Below, in pieces: positions 16,711 through 24,600 of a stretch of DNA of 30,852 nucleotides. Position numbers and translations under genes: made by a program. Under the pieces are notes generated by a model, which did not search any database, was not told the DNA's origin, and was given only the letters and a program-made list of their open reading frames with translations. The DNA comes from CAZFDE01 sp964517795 (GTDB lineage: Bacteria; Planctomycetota; Phycisphaerae; Sedimentisphaerales; Anaerobacaceae): NCBI GenBank assembly GCA_964517795.1, contig CAZFDE010000032.1, positions 1 through 30,852 on the forward strand. Reading direction: 5' to 3'. Position 1 is the stretch's first letter. Each line of letters begins with the position of its first letter.

Positions 16711-18023
16711 TAATCCAGTACTCGAAGGCTTAGACCGAATTCATTGAGCGCTTTTTTGATCTCGTTGAGGCTGGTAACCCCGAAATTTTTACAGCCAAGC
16801 AATTCGGCCTCTGTTTTACGAACCAGTTCGCCGATGGTGTGGATATTCAGCTTGGTCAGACACTTTCGTGCCCGGACGGACAATTTCAGGTCGGTCACGG
16901 GGTTGTTGAGCATCCCCTGGTCTTCTTCGGGTTTAGGCTCAGCCTGTTCAAGCTCAACCTTGGCGTCTTCTTCCAGCGCCAATCCCAGACGCAGGTTCTT
17001 GGCGTCGAGAATGTTTTTGATTTCTCGCAGAGAGGTTTCACCGAAATTCTTATAGGCCAGCAGTTCGGCTTCTGTGGTATTGAGCAGATCCCCAACCGTA
17101 CGGATATTCATCTTACGCAGGCAGTTGCGGCTGCGAACCGATAACTCGAAGTCCGAGATCGGGGTTTCGAGCAGTTTGTGTTTGTGGTCTTTTCGCCGTT
17201 CCTTTTCTTCGTCGTAGTACATGTTCATAGAGCTTTGGACATCTTTTTTGAACAGGATCGCGCGGGGGTGGCTGGGATGAAACTTAAGGACCTTGTCGAT
17301 GCACCGCATAGCCTTTTCGTATTGGTCCATATCTTCATAAAGGACGGCCAGATTCAGCAGGGCACTGACATACACCGGTGAACCGGCGGCAATCTGTCGA
17401 TAGTAATCGATGGCGGCCTGATCGTCGCCGAACATATCGCAGCGGTAAGCCAGATGGAACAATGCCTGGCTATGACCCGGTTCGAGCTCAATGGCCTTTT
17501 TGTAATGTTCGACGGCCTGGAGATAATTGCCCTGTGCCTCCATCAATCGGGCGCTGTGGTAATGATAATCCGCATTTTTCTTTTGGGCCGCCGAGCAGGA
17601 ATTTAAGACTTTCCATGCCTGATCGTATTGCCGGGCGAGTCGAAGGATATTTGTTTTTTCAAGAATGATTGCGAGTTTGTCGGCGTCACATTCATCGGCT
17701 TTATCGAGGTTTTCGAGGGCGGCGTCATATTGTTTCAGGTGTGTTAAGGCGAATGCTAAAAACAGGAATTTTTCCAAACCGTCGTCCGCTTTTTCAAGCT
17801 TTTCAACCGCCTTTTTATATTGCCCGGTCAGATATAATCCGATGCCGCTTGCCAGCTTGGCGGCCGATGAGGTTTTTGATAGATTGCTTTCAAGTTGATC
17901 ATTAAACTGAGCAAAAGCGGCCTGGCCGGCATGGATGACCGCGGAGAGCCTGGAAATGTCATTCATTGACGGAAGCGTGCCTGAAAACAGGTCAATGTCT
18001 ATATCCTGGATTGTCTGATTCAT
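16710..18023 (-). CDS. TPR protein with two C-terminal RNA polymerase alpha-CTD-like domains
   Basis: The 437-residue product has an N-terminal array of tetratricopeptide repeats (about residues 50-270), for example YLQAVEHYKKAIELEPGHSQALFHLAY and DQYEKAMRCIDKVLKFHPSHPRAI. A charged linker follows, then two copies of a domain matching the C-terminal domain of RNA polymerase alpha (about 288-348 and 375-435). Each copy has the pattern P-I/V-x-D-x-x-LSVR-x-R-x-C-L-x-K, I-x-T-I/V-G-x-L, EAELL, KNFG-x-TSL-x-EIK. In true alpha this domain binds UP-element DNA and activators through tandem helix-hairpin-helix motifs. No alpha N-terminal assembly domain is present. I infer a protein-protein adaptor that could touch DNA, activators or RNA polymerase. 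AGGAG precedes the ATG and a good promoter lies at 18092-18119. First gene of the run to tgt-yajC-secDF. Confidence 0.9.
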   Translation of the reverse strand: MNQTIQDIDIDLFSGTLPSMNDISRLSAVIHAGQAAFAQFNDQLESNLSKTSSAAKLASGIGLYLTGQYKKAVEKLEKADDGLEKFLFLAFALTHLKQYDAALENLDKADECDADKLAIILEKTNILRLARQYDQAWKVLNSCSAAQKKNADYHYHSARLMEAQGNYLQAVEHYKKAIELEPGHSQALFHLAYRCDMFGDDQAAIDYYRQIAAGSPVYVSALLNLAVLYEDMDQYEKAMRCIDKVLKFHPSHPRAILFKKDVQSSMNMYYDEEKERRKDHKHKLLETPISDFELSVRSRNCLRKMNIRTVGDLLNTTEAELLAYKNFGETSLREIKNILDAKNLRLGLALEEDAKVELEQAEPKPEEDQGMLNNPVTDLKLSVRARKCLTKLNIHTIGELVRKTEAELLGCKNFGVTSLNEIKKALNEFGLSLRVLD

Positions 18024-18091
18024 TCGTATATGCTCCTAAAAAATGGTTCAATCGCTATTTTGCTTCTGATTTACGGCCTATGAAACGTCGT

Positions 18092-18119
18092 ATTATACAT
18101 AAATCAAATATCATTGCAA
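18092..18119 (-). promoter_or_regulatory. Promoter of the TPR-spoIID-tgt-yajC-secDF run
   Basis: On the minus strand TTGCAA (18114-18119) is followed after 16 nt by a perfect TATAAT (18092-18097). Transcription would start near 18085, giving a leader of about 60 nt before the start codon at 18023. Genes downstream on this strand are packed tightly as far as tgt, so this could be the main promoter for the whole run. Confidence 0.65.
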
Positions 18120-18270
18120 CAGGTTTTTAACAGTCCGGACAAGGGTGCGATCAGCCGATGATAACCGCAAACGGGCGTTTTCAGGCTCAAAAGTTTGGGG
18201 GATCACGCTCATAATACCGATGATATAAGACAGAGACGTTAGCGTATTTGATTAAAAAGAGGCCAAGACG

Positions 18271-20190
18271 ATGTATATCGCAGGACAGGTTCTATTAGCT
18301 GCTATATTTCTGTTGTGTGGGTTATCGACGGTATTTTCGCTCGTTTCCCAGCGTTTTGAAGCAGATGTGTCAGCATTGATCTTCTCCTGGGCCCGGCGAT
18401 TGGTGATGATCGCGGCCGGGCTGTCGCTGATCGCGGTCTTATGGCTTTGGGTGGCATTTTTGAGTGACGATTTTTCCCTGGTGATCGTTGGCGAGAACAG
18501 TGATTATTCGCTCGCATGGTATTATAAGATCAGTGCGTTGTGGGCTGGCAGTAATGGATCGTTTGCGTTGTGGACGACTATGGTACTTGTGTGTTTGGGG
18601 GTATGGCTGTTTCACTTTAAACCTCAAAACAGTGCATACGCAGTTTATAGTCTCGCTGTGGGGGCTGCCGTGGGGATGGCTTTTTCGGCGATATTATTTT
18701 TTGCGTCTAATCCCTTTACAACCTATCCATTTGCGATCCGTGTGGGTTACGGCCTCAATCCGCTTCTTCAAAATATCTGGATGGTGATTCATCCGCCGTT
18801 GTTGTTTTTAGGGTATTCGCTTTTACTGGTTCCGTTTGTAGTATCATTGGGGATTGCTTTTAGCGGGCTGGCTTATGACGTCCGGGGATATGCAACGATT
18901 CGGCGATGGCTGCTGGCGGGTTTGGTTTTTCTTAGTCTTGGCATTTTCACGGGCATGCGGTGGTCCTATGTTGAGTTAGGCTGGGGCGGATTCTGGGCAT
19001 GGGACCCGGTTGAAAATGCCTCGCTGTTACCGTGGCTGGCATCCTTAGCCGCGTTGCACAGTCTGGCGGGGATACGTCACTGCGGGCGGTTTCACATCGC
19101 AAGCCTCGTTTTATCCGGCATTCCATTTTTATGTTCGCTGCTGGCGACATATGTTACGCGCAGCGGCATTCTGGCTTCAGTGCATGCCTATAGCCCGAGC
19201 TCCATCGGTATCATTTTTTTGGCTTTTCTGGGTTTTCTGTTTCTGTTGTGGGTATTGGGAATTTATTCAGCATGCCAAACCCCCGCAGATAATTTGTGTT
19301 ATGGCAGCGTGAAGCAATTTCTCGATATTCGCCAGATGCTGTTCTGGAGTTGCGTGTTGTTCATGACGTCTCTTGGGGTTATCGCCGTGATCATGTTCTG
19401 GCCGGTGTTTTCTGCTCATATCGTGATCGAGCCTCAATTCTATAACCACTTTGCCATTTTTATCGGGATGCTGCTGGTTTTTTTGATCGGTCTCAATGCA
19501 ATCCGTTCCTTTCGAGAGAAGCGGTATATGATCGGATCATTGGTGTGCTGTATTGCGGCGGGTACCTTAACATACTTATGGGTGTTTCGTTATTTTACAT
19601 CAGCACGCGTGATTTGTATTATAGGCGGGATGTGCGGCTTTGCGTTCGTGGCGATTGTGATCCGCAGCAGCCTGAGATTATTTAATAATCCATTGCCCGG
19701 CAGCATGCTTGCGCATTTGGGTTTTATTCTTGTTGTGTTGGCAGCGAGCCTGGCTTCGGTTCAGCAGCGGGTCCAGGGTGTGCTGGTTCAAGGCGGCAGT
19801 TTGGGCATCGATAGCTTTACGGTCACCTATGAGCAGTTTCGTTATGAACAGCCGGGACAGATCGAGCAGATAGGCCCGATCTTAAACGTTCAGCATGGCA
19901 ATACCGCGATCGAATTGTGGCCGCATTATAATATTTATTCGGAAAAAAAGCGAACTTCTGAAGTTGGCATTCATACGACGATCTCGAAAGATTTTTATGT
20001 CATTTTTGATTCACTGCGAGAAAGTCACAATATTGTAATTACAGCGATAATCAAACCAATGATGCTTTGGCTGTGGGTTGGGTTAGGGCTGATTGTGCTG
20101 GGTTTCATTCGCTGTCTTTCACAGCGAAAAGAGATGCAACAAACCGTTACTGCTACCAAGGGGCAGAAATCAATATCTGGTATTGCCTGA
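18271..20190 (+). CDS. ccmF: CcmF/NrfE-family cytochrome c heme lyase subunit
   Basis: This 639-residue polytopic membrane protein has the heme-handling WWD motif of the family, GWGGFWAWDPVENASLLPWL (about residues 235-254), and conserved flanking His such as VIHPPLLFLGY. The length matches E. coli CcmF (647). It also has the CcmF-type C-terminus: a periplasmic domain with FTVTYEQ, LWPHYNIYSEKKRTSEV and SKDFYVIFDS before the last helix (PMMLWLWVGLGLIVLGFI), which argues for CcmF/NrfE rather than CcsA. It should ligate heme to apocytochrome c in the periplasm. Standing upstream of nrfHA, it may be a dedicated NrfE, which in E. coli serves the unusual CXXCK site of NrfA. No CcmE, CcmH, NrfF or NrfG is nearby. 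AGAGG precedes the ATG by 9 nt. Confidence 0.9.
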   Translation: MYIAGQVLLAAIFLLCGLSTVFSLVSQRFEADVSALIFSWARRLVMIAAGLSLIAVLWLWVAFLSDDFSLVIVGENSDYSLAWYYKISALWAGSNGSFALWTTMVLVCLGVWLFHFKPQNSAYAVYSLAVGAAVGMAFSAILFFASNPFTTYPFAIRVGYGLNPLLQNIWMVIHPPLLFLGYSLLLVPFVVSLGIAFSGLAYDVRGYATIRRWLLAGLVFLSLGIFTGMRWSYVELGWGGFWAWDPVENASLLPWLASLAALHSLAGIRHCGRFHIASLVLSGIPFLCSLLATYVTRSGILASVHAYSPSSIGIIFLAFLGFLFLLWVLGIYSACQTPADNLCYGSVKQFLDIRQMLFWSCVLFMTSLGVIAVIMFWPVFSAHIVIEPQFYNHFAIFIGMLLVFLIGLNAIRSFREKRYMIGSLVCCIAAGTLTYLWVFRYFTSARVICIIGGMCGFAFVAIVIRSSLRLFNNPLPGSMLAHLGFILVVLAASLASVQQRVQGVLVQGGSLGIDSFTVTYEQFRYEQPGQIEQIGPILNVQHGNTAIELWPHYNIYSEKKRTSEVGIHTTISKDFYVIFDSLRESHNIVITAIIKPMMLWLWVGLGLIVLGFIRCLSQRKEMQQTVTATKGQKSISGIA

Positions 20191-20228
20191 TTTGCTAAAT
20201 GTAACTTCAACAGTATTCGTTCCCTGAA

Positions 20229-20285
20229 ACCGCCAGCAGTGAAAACGAATAAAGCCCGGTAAAGTCGGTATAGCAGCATGGCGGT
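20229..20285. other. Inverted repeat in the ccmF-nrfH gap, possible structured leader
   Basis: ACCGCCA (20229-20235) and TGGCGGT (20279-20285) are perfect inverted repeats 43 nt apart and could close a multi-branched RNA stem; the enclosed part has short complementary pieces (CCGG, CGG). It lies about 70 nt before the nrfH start. It is not a simple terminator, since no T-run follows. It matches no riboswitch class I can name with confidence. Confidence 0.3.
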
Positions 20286-20355
20286 AAATTCTGTACATGG
20301 AAACAAGTTTTTTATTGAATTTTGGTACCATTATCTTATCCTTATATAAACTGCA

Positions 20356-20919
20356 ATGTTAAAAAGAGGCTTATCCATTCTGTTGTTTTTTAACTGGCAC
20401 AAACGGACACGAGTAGCCTTTTTTGTGCTGGCGGGTGTGTTGATTGGATTGGGGGTACTGACCTTGCGTGTTTCGAATGCGATGTCATATTTGAAGGATA
20501 CCCCCGAAACGTGTATGAATTGCCATGTTATGCGGGATGCGTATGCTACATGGCAGCGGGGCAGCCACGGGCGGTTTGCGGTGTGTACGGATTGCCACCT
20601 GCCGCATGACAATCTTGTCGCCAAGACAGCATTCAAATCTGCGGACGGCTTGAAACACTCGGCCGTGTTTACCTTTCGTCTTGAGCCGCAGGTACTGGAG
20701 TTGAGCGATGCTGCGGTTCGGGTCGTGCAGGCAAATTGCCTGAGTTGCCATGCGAACCAGTTATCGATGATCCGCCTTGCCGGTGCGGCGCAGCGAACGT
20801 GCTGGGAGTGTCATACGAATATCCACGGCAATGTTCGCAGCCTCTCGTCTTCGCCGCATGAATTGACTCCAGAACTGCCCGATGCAGGACTGGATTGGAT
20901 GAAAAAAGGAGCGGACTAA
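20356..20919 (+). CDS. nrfH: Cytochrome c nitrite reductase small subunit NrfH (tetraheme quinol dehydrogenase)
   Basis: NrfH belongs to the NapC/NirT family; it takes electrons from menaquinol and passes them to NrfA. The 187-residue product has one N-terminal membrane anchor (RVAFFVLAGVLIGLGVLTLRV, about residues 19-39). Four CXXCH heme sites follow: CMNCH, CTDCH, CLSCH and CWECH. The first is followed by VM, as in NrfH proteins where Met near heme 1 has a special role. Spacing of hemes and overall size fit the family. ATG 20356 has no visible ribosome binding site; a TTGGTA-N17-TATAAA promoter-like pair ends just before it, which would make the message nearly leaderless, so the true start could lie slightly downstream. 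The stop codon overlaps the nrfA start. Confidence 0.93.
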   Translation: MLKRGLSILLFFNWHKRTRVAFFVLAGVLIGLGVLTLRVSNAMSYLKDTPETCMNCHVMRDAYATWQRGSHGRFAVCTDCHLPHDNLVAKTAFKSADGLKHSAVFTFRLEPQVLELSDAAVRVVQANCLSCHANQLSMIRLAGAAQRTCWECHTNIHGNVRSLSSSPHELTPELPDAGLDWMKKGAD

Positions 20920-22367
20920 TGGTGATTGAACAAACCCCAGACAAAATGCGGTCATCCCATAACAGAAAGCGCATTGTTTTTCAGGGCATCGTTATCATGG
21001 GCATGACGGCCATCTTTGTGGTACTGGTTGGGTTATTATTGGTGTCGATTATGGAACGTCGCTGGGAAGCACAGCGGCCGGCTTTGGTACTGCAGCCCAT
21101 TGCCGAATGGGAGCCGAATAACGCGGTCTGGGGAGAGAACTACCCGCGGGAATACGAGTCTTACCGGCGAACGCGAATCACCGATAGCCAGACCAAATAC
21201 GGCGGGGCGTTTCCTCGCGATTATCTTGAGGCCGATCCGTATCAGGTGATCCTATTTGCTGGATATGGTTTCAGCAAGGAATATCGTCAGGCTCGCGGGC
21301 ATTATTATGCGCGGGATGATGTGGCCCAGACGGCTCGGATCACAAAACCATTTAACGCAGCGACCTGCTGGACCTGCAAAAGTACCGATGTGCCGCGACT
21401 GATGAACCGGATGGGGGTGAAGGCATTTTACGGTGCGAATTTTCATGATCTGACCGATGAGATTCAAAATCCGATCGGTTGTCAGGATTGCCATGATCCG
21501 CAAACGCTGAATCTTCGAATCACACGGCCGGCGCTCAAAGAGGCCTTTGCCGCAACAGGTAAAGACATCAATGATGTTACTTATCAACAGATGCGTTCGT
21601 TGGTATGTGCCCAGTGCCATGTGGAATATTACTTTAAGACGGATCCGGATCAGGGCATGAAGAATTATCTGGTCTTGCCATGGGCCGATGGCACACGTGT
21701 TGAGGATATGCTTTCATATTATGATCGCATCGATTTTGCGGATTATATTCACCCGATCAGTCAAACAGCCATCGTTAAATCACAGCATCCGGATTATGAG
21801 CTTTACCTGACCGGCATTCATGCGTATCGCGATATCGCCTGTGCGGATTGCCATATGCCGTATCGTACCGAAGGCGGGGTGAAATTCACCGATCATCATG
21901 TTCAAAGTCCTTTGCTGAATATCGCCAATAGCTGTGCAGTCTGTCACCGCTGGAGTGAGCAGGAGATTATTGACCGTGTGGAGGCGATCCAGACGAAAGT
22001 CGATACGGCAACGCTCAGTGCCGAAGAAGCCATCGTCAAGGCGCATTTTGACATCGCGGCGGCGATGCAGGCAGGTATTACCGATGAGCAGCTTGTCGCG
22101 CCCCGCAGCATGTTACGCCATGCCCAGTTCCGTTGGGATTATATCTCGTCCACCAACGGCATGGGATTTCATTCGGCCCAAGAGTCGATGCGTATCCTGG
22201 GGGAAGCGGCTAACCTGGCCCAGGAGGTTCGCCTTGCAGTCGCCCGGTTACTTGCCGTCAGAGGAATCAGTCAAATACCAGTATATCCGGATATTTCGAC
22301 ACGTGATAAAGCCTGGAAGGTCGCCCAGACCTTTGTCAGCGGAGAAGGAGTCAATCTGTTGCCGTGA
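20919..22367 (+). CDS. nrfA: Cytochrome c552 nitrite reductase, ammonia-forming (NrfA)
   Basis: NrfA reduces nitrite to ammonium with six electrons in the periplasm. The 482-residue protein has an N-terminal signal-anchor (about residues 19-45) and five heme sites. The catalytic one is CWTCK (150-154), with Lys as heme ligand, followed by CQDCH (188-192), CAQCH (230-234), CADCH (308-312) and CAVCH (339-343). CAQCHVEYYF and VKSQHP (Lys287, Gln289, His290) match the calcium-site and active-site residues of E. coli NrfA, pointing to the calcium-dependent type; Arg in STDVPR fits the active-site Arg. ATG 20919 was chosen because AAAGGAG stands 7 nt before it. It overlaps the nrfH stop by one base (TAATG), and hemA follows after 21 nt. 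Confidence 0.96.
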   Translation: MVIEQTPDKMRSSHNRKRIVFQGIVIMGMTAIFVVLVGLLLVSIMERRWEAQRPALVLQPIAEWEPNNAVWGENYPREYESYRRTRITDSQTKYGGAFPRDYLEADPYQVILFAGYGFSKEYRQARGHYYARDDVAQTARITKPFNAATCWTCKSTDVPRLMNRMGVKAFYGANFHDLTDEIQNPIGCQDCHDPQTLNLRITRPALKEAFAATGKDINDVTYQQMRSLVCAQCHVEYYFKTDPDQGMKNYLVLPWADGTRVEDMLSYYDRIDFADYIHPISQTAIVKSQHPDYELYLTGIHAYRDIACADCHMPYRTEGGVKFTDHHVQSPLLNIANSCAVCHRWSEQEIIDRVEAIQTKVDTATLSAEEAIVKAHFDIAAAMQAGITDEQLVAPRSMLRHAQFRWDYISSTNGMGFHSAQESMRILGEAANLAQEVRLAVARLLAVRGISQIPVYPDISTRDKAWKVAQTFVSGEGVNLLP

Positions 22368-22388
22368 TTATGCGAGGGTCGATAAAGG

Positions 22389-23672
22389 ATGAGGAAATTC
22401 AGGCTCTATAAAATAACGCATCATGATTGCCCGATCGCTCAACGGGAAAAGCTTGCCCTCAGTGCGGGGGATCGGGAGATGATCTACCGACGGCTGCATT
22501 CTCAAAAACCGGTGGTTGAGGCGTTGATTCTGGCGACCTGTAACCGGCTGGAGTTTTATATCTTCGGCGAAGATCACCGCAGGATCAAAGCCATCCTTGA
22601 TGAGGCGATTCAAATGGTTGCACCTTTCGGACTTTCCGTATGGCGCAAGTACAGCCGTGAGTTGCGGGGAAAACAGGTCGTCCGCCATTTATACGAAGTG
22701 GCGGCCGGACTGGATTCGCAAATGGTCGGAGAAAGCCAGATATTGGGGCAATTGAAAAGCGCCTATGCCGAATCGGCCCGGCATAAGATGAGCCGGTTTG
22801 TTTTTCACCGGCTGTTTCATCGTGCATTTCGAGTGGGCAAGATCATACGAAACGAAACACAAATTGCCTGCGGTGCACAGTCAGTGGCACTGGCAGCAGT
22901 AGAGGCAGCCTGTTGTTATCGTCCGTTAAAAAATGCATCGGTATTATTGATTGGCGCCGGCCGGAACAGCGAACTGATTAGTCGATATTTAGTCAAGCAC
23001 CAGGTTGACCGTTTGGTTGTTGCCAATCGCCGAATTCAAAAAGCGCGCGCCCTGTGTCAGCAATTAGGCGAAGGCGAAGCGGTTGGGTATGGCCGGTTGG
23101 GCGTATTATTGGGGCATGTTGATGTTGTTATTGCGTCAACGGCATCAAAACAGCCGATCATCGCGTATAAGCAGTTTGCAGAAAATCTTCGTGCCCGCAA
23201 ATGGCCGATATATATGATCGATATCGCCGTCCCGCGCGATATTGAGCCGAAGATAGGCCGGCTGAAAAATGTACATCTGGATAATATTGATACCTTAAAA
23301 CAGCGGGTTCGTGCCAATAAACAGAAACGCAAAGCGGAACTGGCCAAAGCGAAAGAACTCATTGGATATCAGGTCGATCAGTTTATGCATTGGTATCAAT
23401 CGCTGGATGTACATGCGGTTATCTCGAAATTGACCCGTCATGCGATGGAAGTTGCGCAATCCCATGCGGAACGGTTTGGCGATGATTTTGGGGCTGAGAA
23501 TAAAGAAAAACTGAGCGCTTTTGCAGTATCCCTGATGAAAAAATACATGCACCAGCCGATTGACTATCTCAAAAATCCCGACGACCATCATGACGGGATT
23601 GACTTATTACAGGTCGGGCAAATCATTGAAAAACTTTTCTGCCCGAATGATGGGAGCGAGCACGGTGACTAA
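22389..23672 (+). CDS. hemA: Glutamyl-tRNA reductase
   Basis: HemA reduces glutamyl-tRNA(Glu) to glutamate-1-semialdehyde with NADPH, the first committed step of the C5 route to tetrapyrroles. The 427-residue product has the catalytic domain with LATCNRLEFY (nucleophile Cys51) and the GLDSQMVGESQILGQLK motif (about 113-129). The NADPH-binding domain has LLIGAGRNSELISRYL (about 187-202) and DIAVPRDIEP, and a C-terminal helical dimerisation domain follows. Unlike some clostridial versions it carries no fused precorrin-2 dehydrogenase. It lies 21 nt after nrfA, which suggests that heme precursor supply is co-expressed with the multiheme reductase. The partner gene hemL is not in the window. Confidence 0.95.
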   Translation: MRKFRLYKITHHDCPIAQREKLALSAGDREMIYRRLHSQKPVVEALILATCNRLEFYIFGEDHRRIKAILDEAIQMVAPFGLSVWRKYSRELRGKQVVRHLYEVAAGLDSQMVGESQILGQLKSAYAESARHKMSRFVFHRLFHRAFRVGKIIRNETQIACGAQSVALAAVEAACCYRPLKNASVLLIGAGRNSELISRYLVKHQVDRLVVANRRIQKARALCQQLGEGEAVGYGRLGVLLGHVDVVIASTASKQPIIAYKQFAENLRARKWPIYMIDIAVPRDIEPKIGRLKNVHLDNIDTLKQRVRANKQKRKAELAKAKELIGYQVDQFMHWYQSLDVHAVISKLTRHAMEVAQSHAERFGDDFGAENKEKLSAFAVSLMKKYMHQPIDYLKNPDDHHDGIDLLQVGQIIEKLFCPNDGSEHGD

Positions 23673-24600
23673 GCTTCGGATTGCAACTCGTCCGGGCAAA
23701 CTGGCCCTGGAACAAAGCCGAATCGTGATAAATGCTGTCAGGCAGATTTATCCGCACATCGAATTAGAAATTAAGCTGGTCCAGACCCATGGCGATCGTG
23801 ACCAGGTTACCCGCTTGTGGCAAATGAAGAAGGTGGGCTTTTTTACTTCTGAAATCGAACAGGTCTTATTAGATGAGCAAATCGATGTTGCGGTCCACAG
23901 TTATAAGGATCTGCCGACCCAACAGAATCCGGATCTGACCATCGCGGCGGTGTATGACCGGAAATATGTTGAGGATTGCGTGGTGTATGGCAAGGGGATT
24001 TCATCCATTAATGATTTGCCTACTGGAGCGAAGATTGGCACGTCGAGTCTTCGTCGGGCTGTGCAACTCAAAAAGCTTCGGCCTGATCTTCAAATTAAGC
24101 CGATCCGGGGCAATGTACCAACGCGGCTGAAAAAATTAGATGACCAAAAATATGATGCGATCGTACTGGCTCGGGCGGGGCTGGAGCGATTAAAGCTGTC
24201 AGAACGGATCAGTTTGTGTTTTGATCCGAAGGAATTTATCCCCGCACCGGCACAAGGGGCTTTGGCGTTGCAGGTGCGAAAGAATGATGCAGAAAGTGAA
24301 AAAATTATTTCTTCGATAGATCAGACCCCATTGCGGTATATTACCGATGGGGAACGTACTGCATTGGCAGTTCTGCAGTGTGGTTGTCATGCCCCGGCCG
24401 GAATTTACGGATGGATCGAAGATGAGGCCCTCAAGCTGACAGGATTTGTTTCAGATATGACCGGAAAACAATTTATTTGTGAAAAAACACAAGGGCCCCT
24501 TGAGCAGGCGAAAATGCTCGGGCAATCCCTGGCTCAAAACATACTGAATCAGGGCGGCCAAGCACTGATCGATCAATTTAAACAGGAAAATTCATCTTGA
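23665..24600 (+). CDS. hemC: Hydroxymethylbilane synthase (porphobilinogen deaminase)
   Basis: HemC joins four porphobilinogens into the linear tetrapyrrole hydroxymethylbilane. I place the start at GTG 23665, giving 311 residues, because it opens directly into the conserved LRIATRPGKLALEQS and GGGAG lies about 9 nt upstream; ATG at 23647 or 23650 is an alternative. Visible motifs are VQTHGDRD, HSYKDLPT, KIGTSSLRRAVQLK and IRGNVPTRLKKL. The dipyrromethane cofactor Cys is Cys241, in QCGCHAPAG, where the more common GGC reads CGC. The start overlaps the end of hemA by 8 nt, and the stop overlaps the next start. It is part of the heme operon. Confidence 0.95.
   Translation: MTKLRIATRPGKLALEQSRIVINAVRQIYPHIELEIKLVQTHGDRDQVTRLWQMKKVGFFTSEIEQVLLDEQIDVAVHSYKDLPTQQNPDLTIAAVYDRKYVEDCVVYGKGISSINDLPTGAKIGTSSLRRAVQLKKLRPDLQIKPIRGNVPTRLKKLDDQKYDAIVLARAGLERLKLSERISLCFDPKEFIPAPAQGALALQVRKNDAESEKIISSIDQTPLRYITDGERTALAVLQCGCHAPAGIYGWIEDEALKLTGFVSDMTGKQFICEKTQGPLEQAKMLGQSLAQNILNQGGQALIDQFKQENSS

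Noticed and set aside
18151..18225. Direct repeat CCGATGATA upstream of ccmF (18155-18163 and 18217-18225)
   Set aside because: Two 9-bp copies at irregular distance can arise by chance, and no matching promoter for ccmF could be placed beside them.
18271..20190. CcsA/ResC (System II cytochrome c biogenesis) as an alternative to CcmF
   Set aside because: The length of 639 residues and the CcmF-type periplasmic C-terminal domain fit CcmF/NrfE, and no ResB/CcsB is adjacent.
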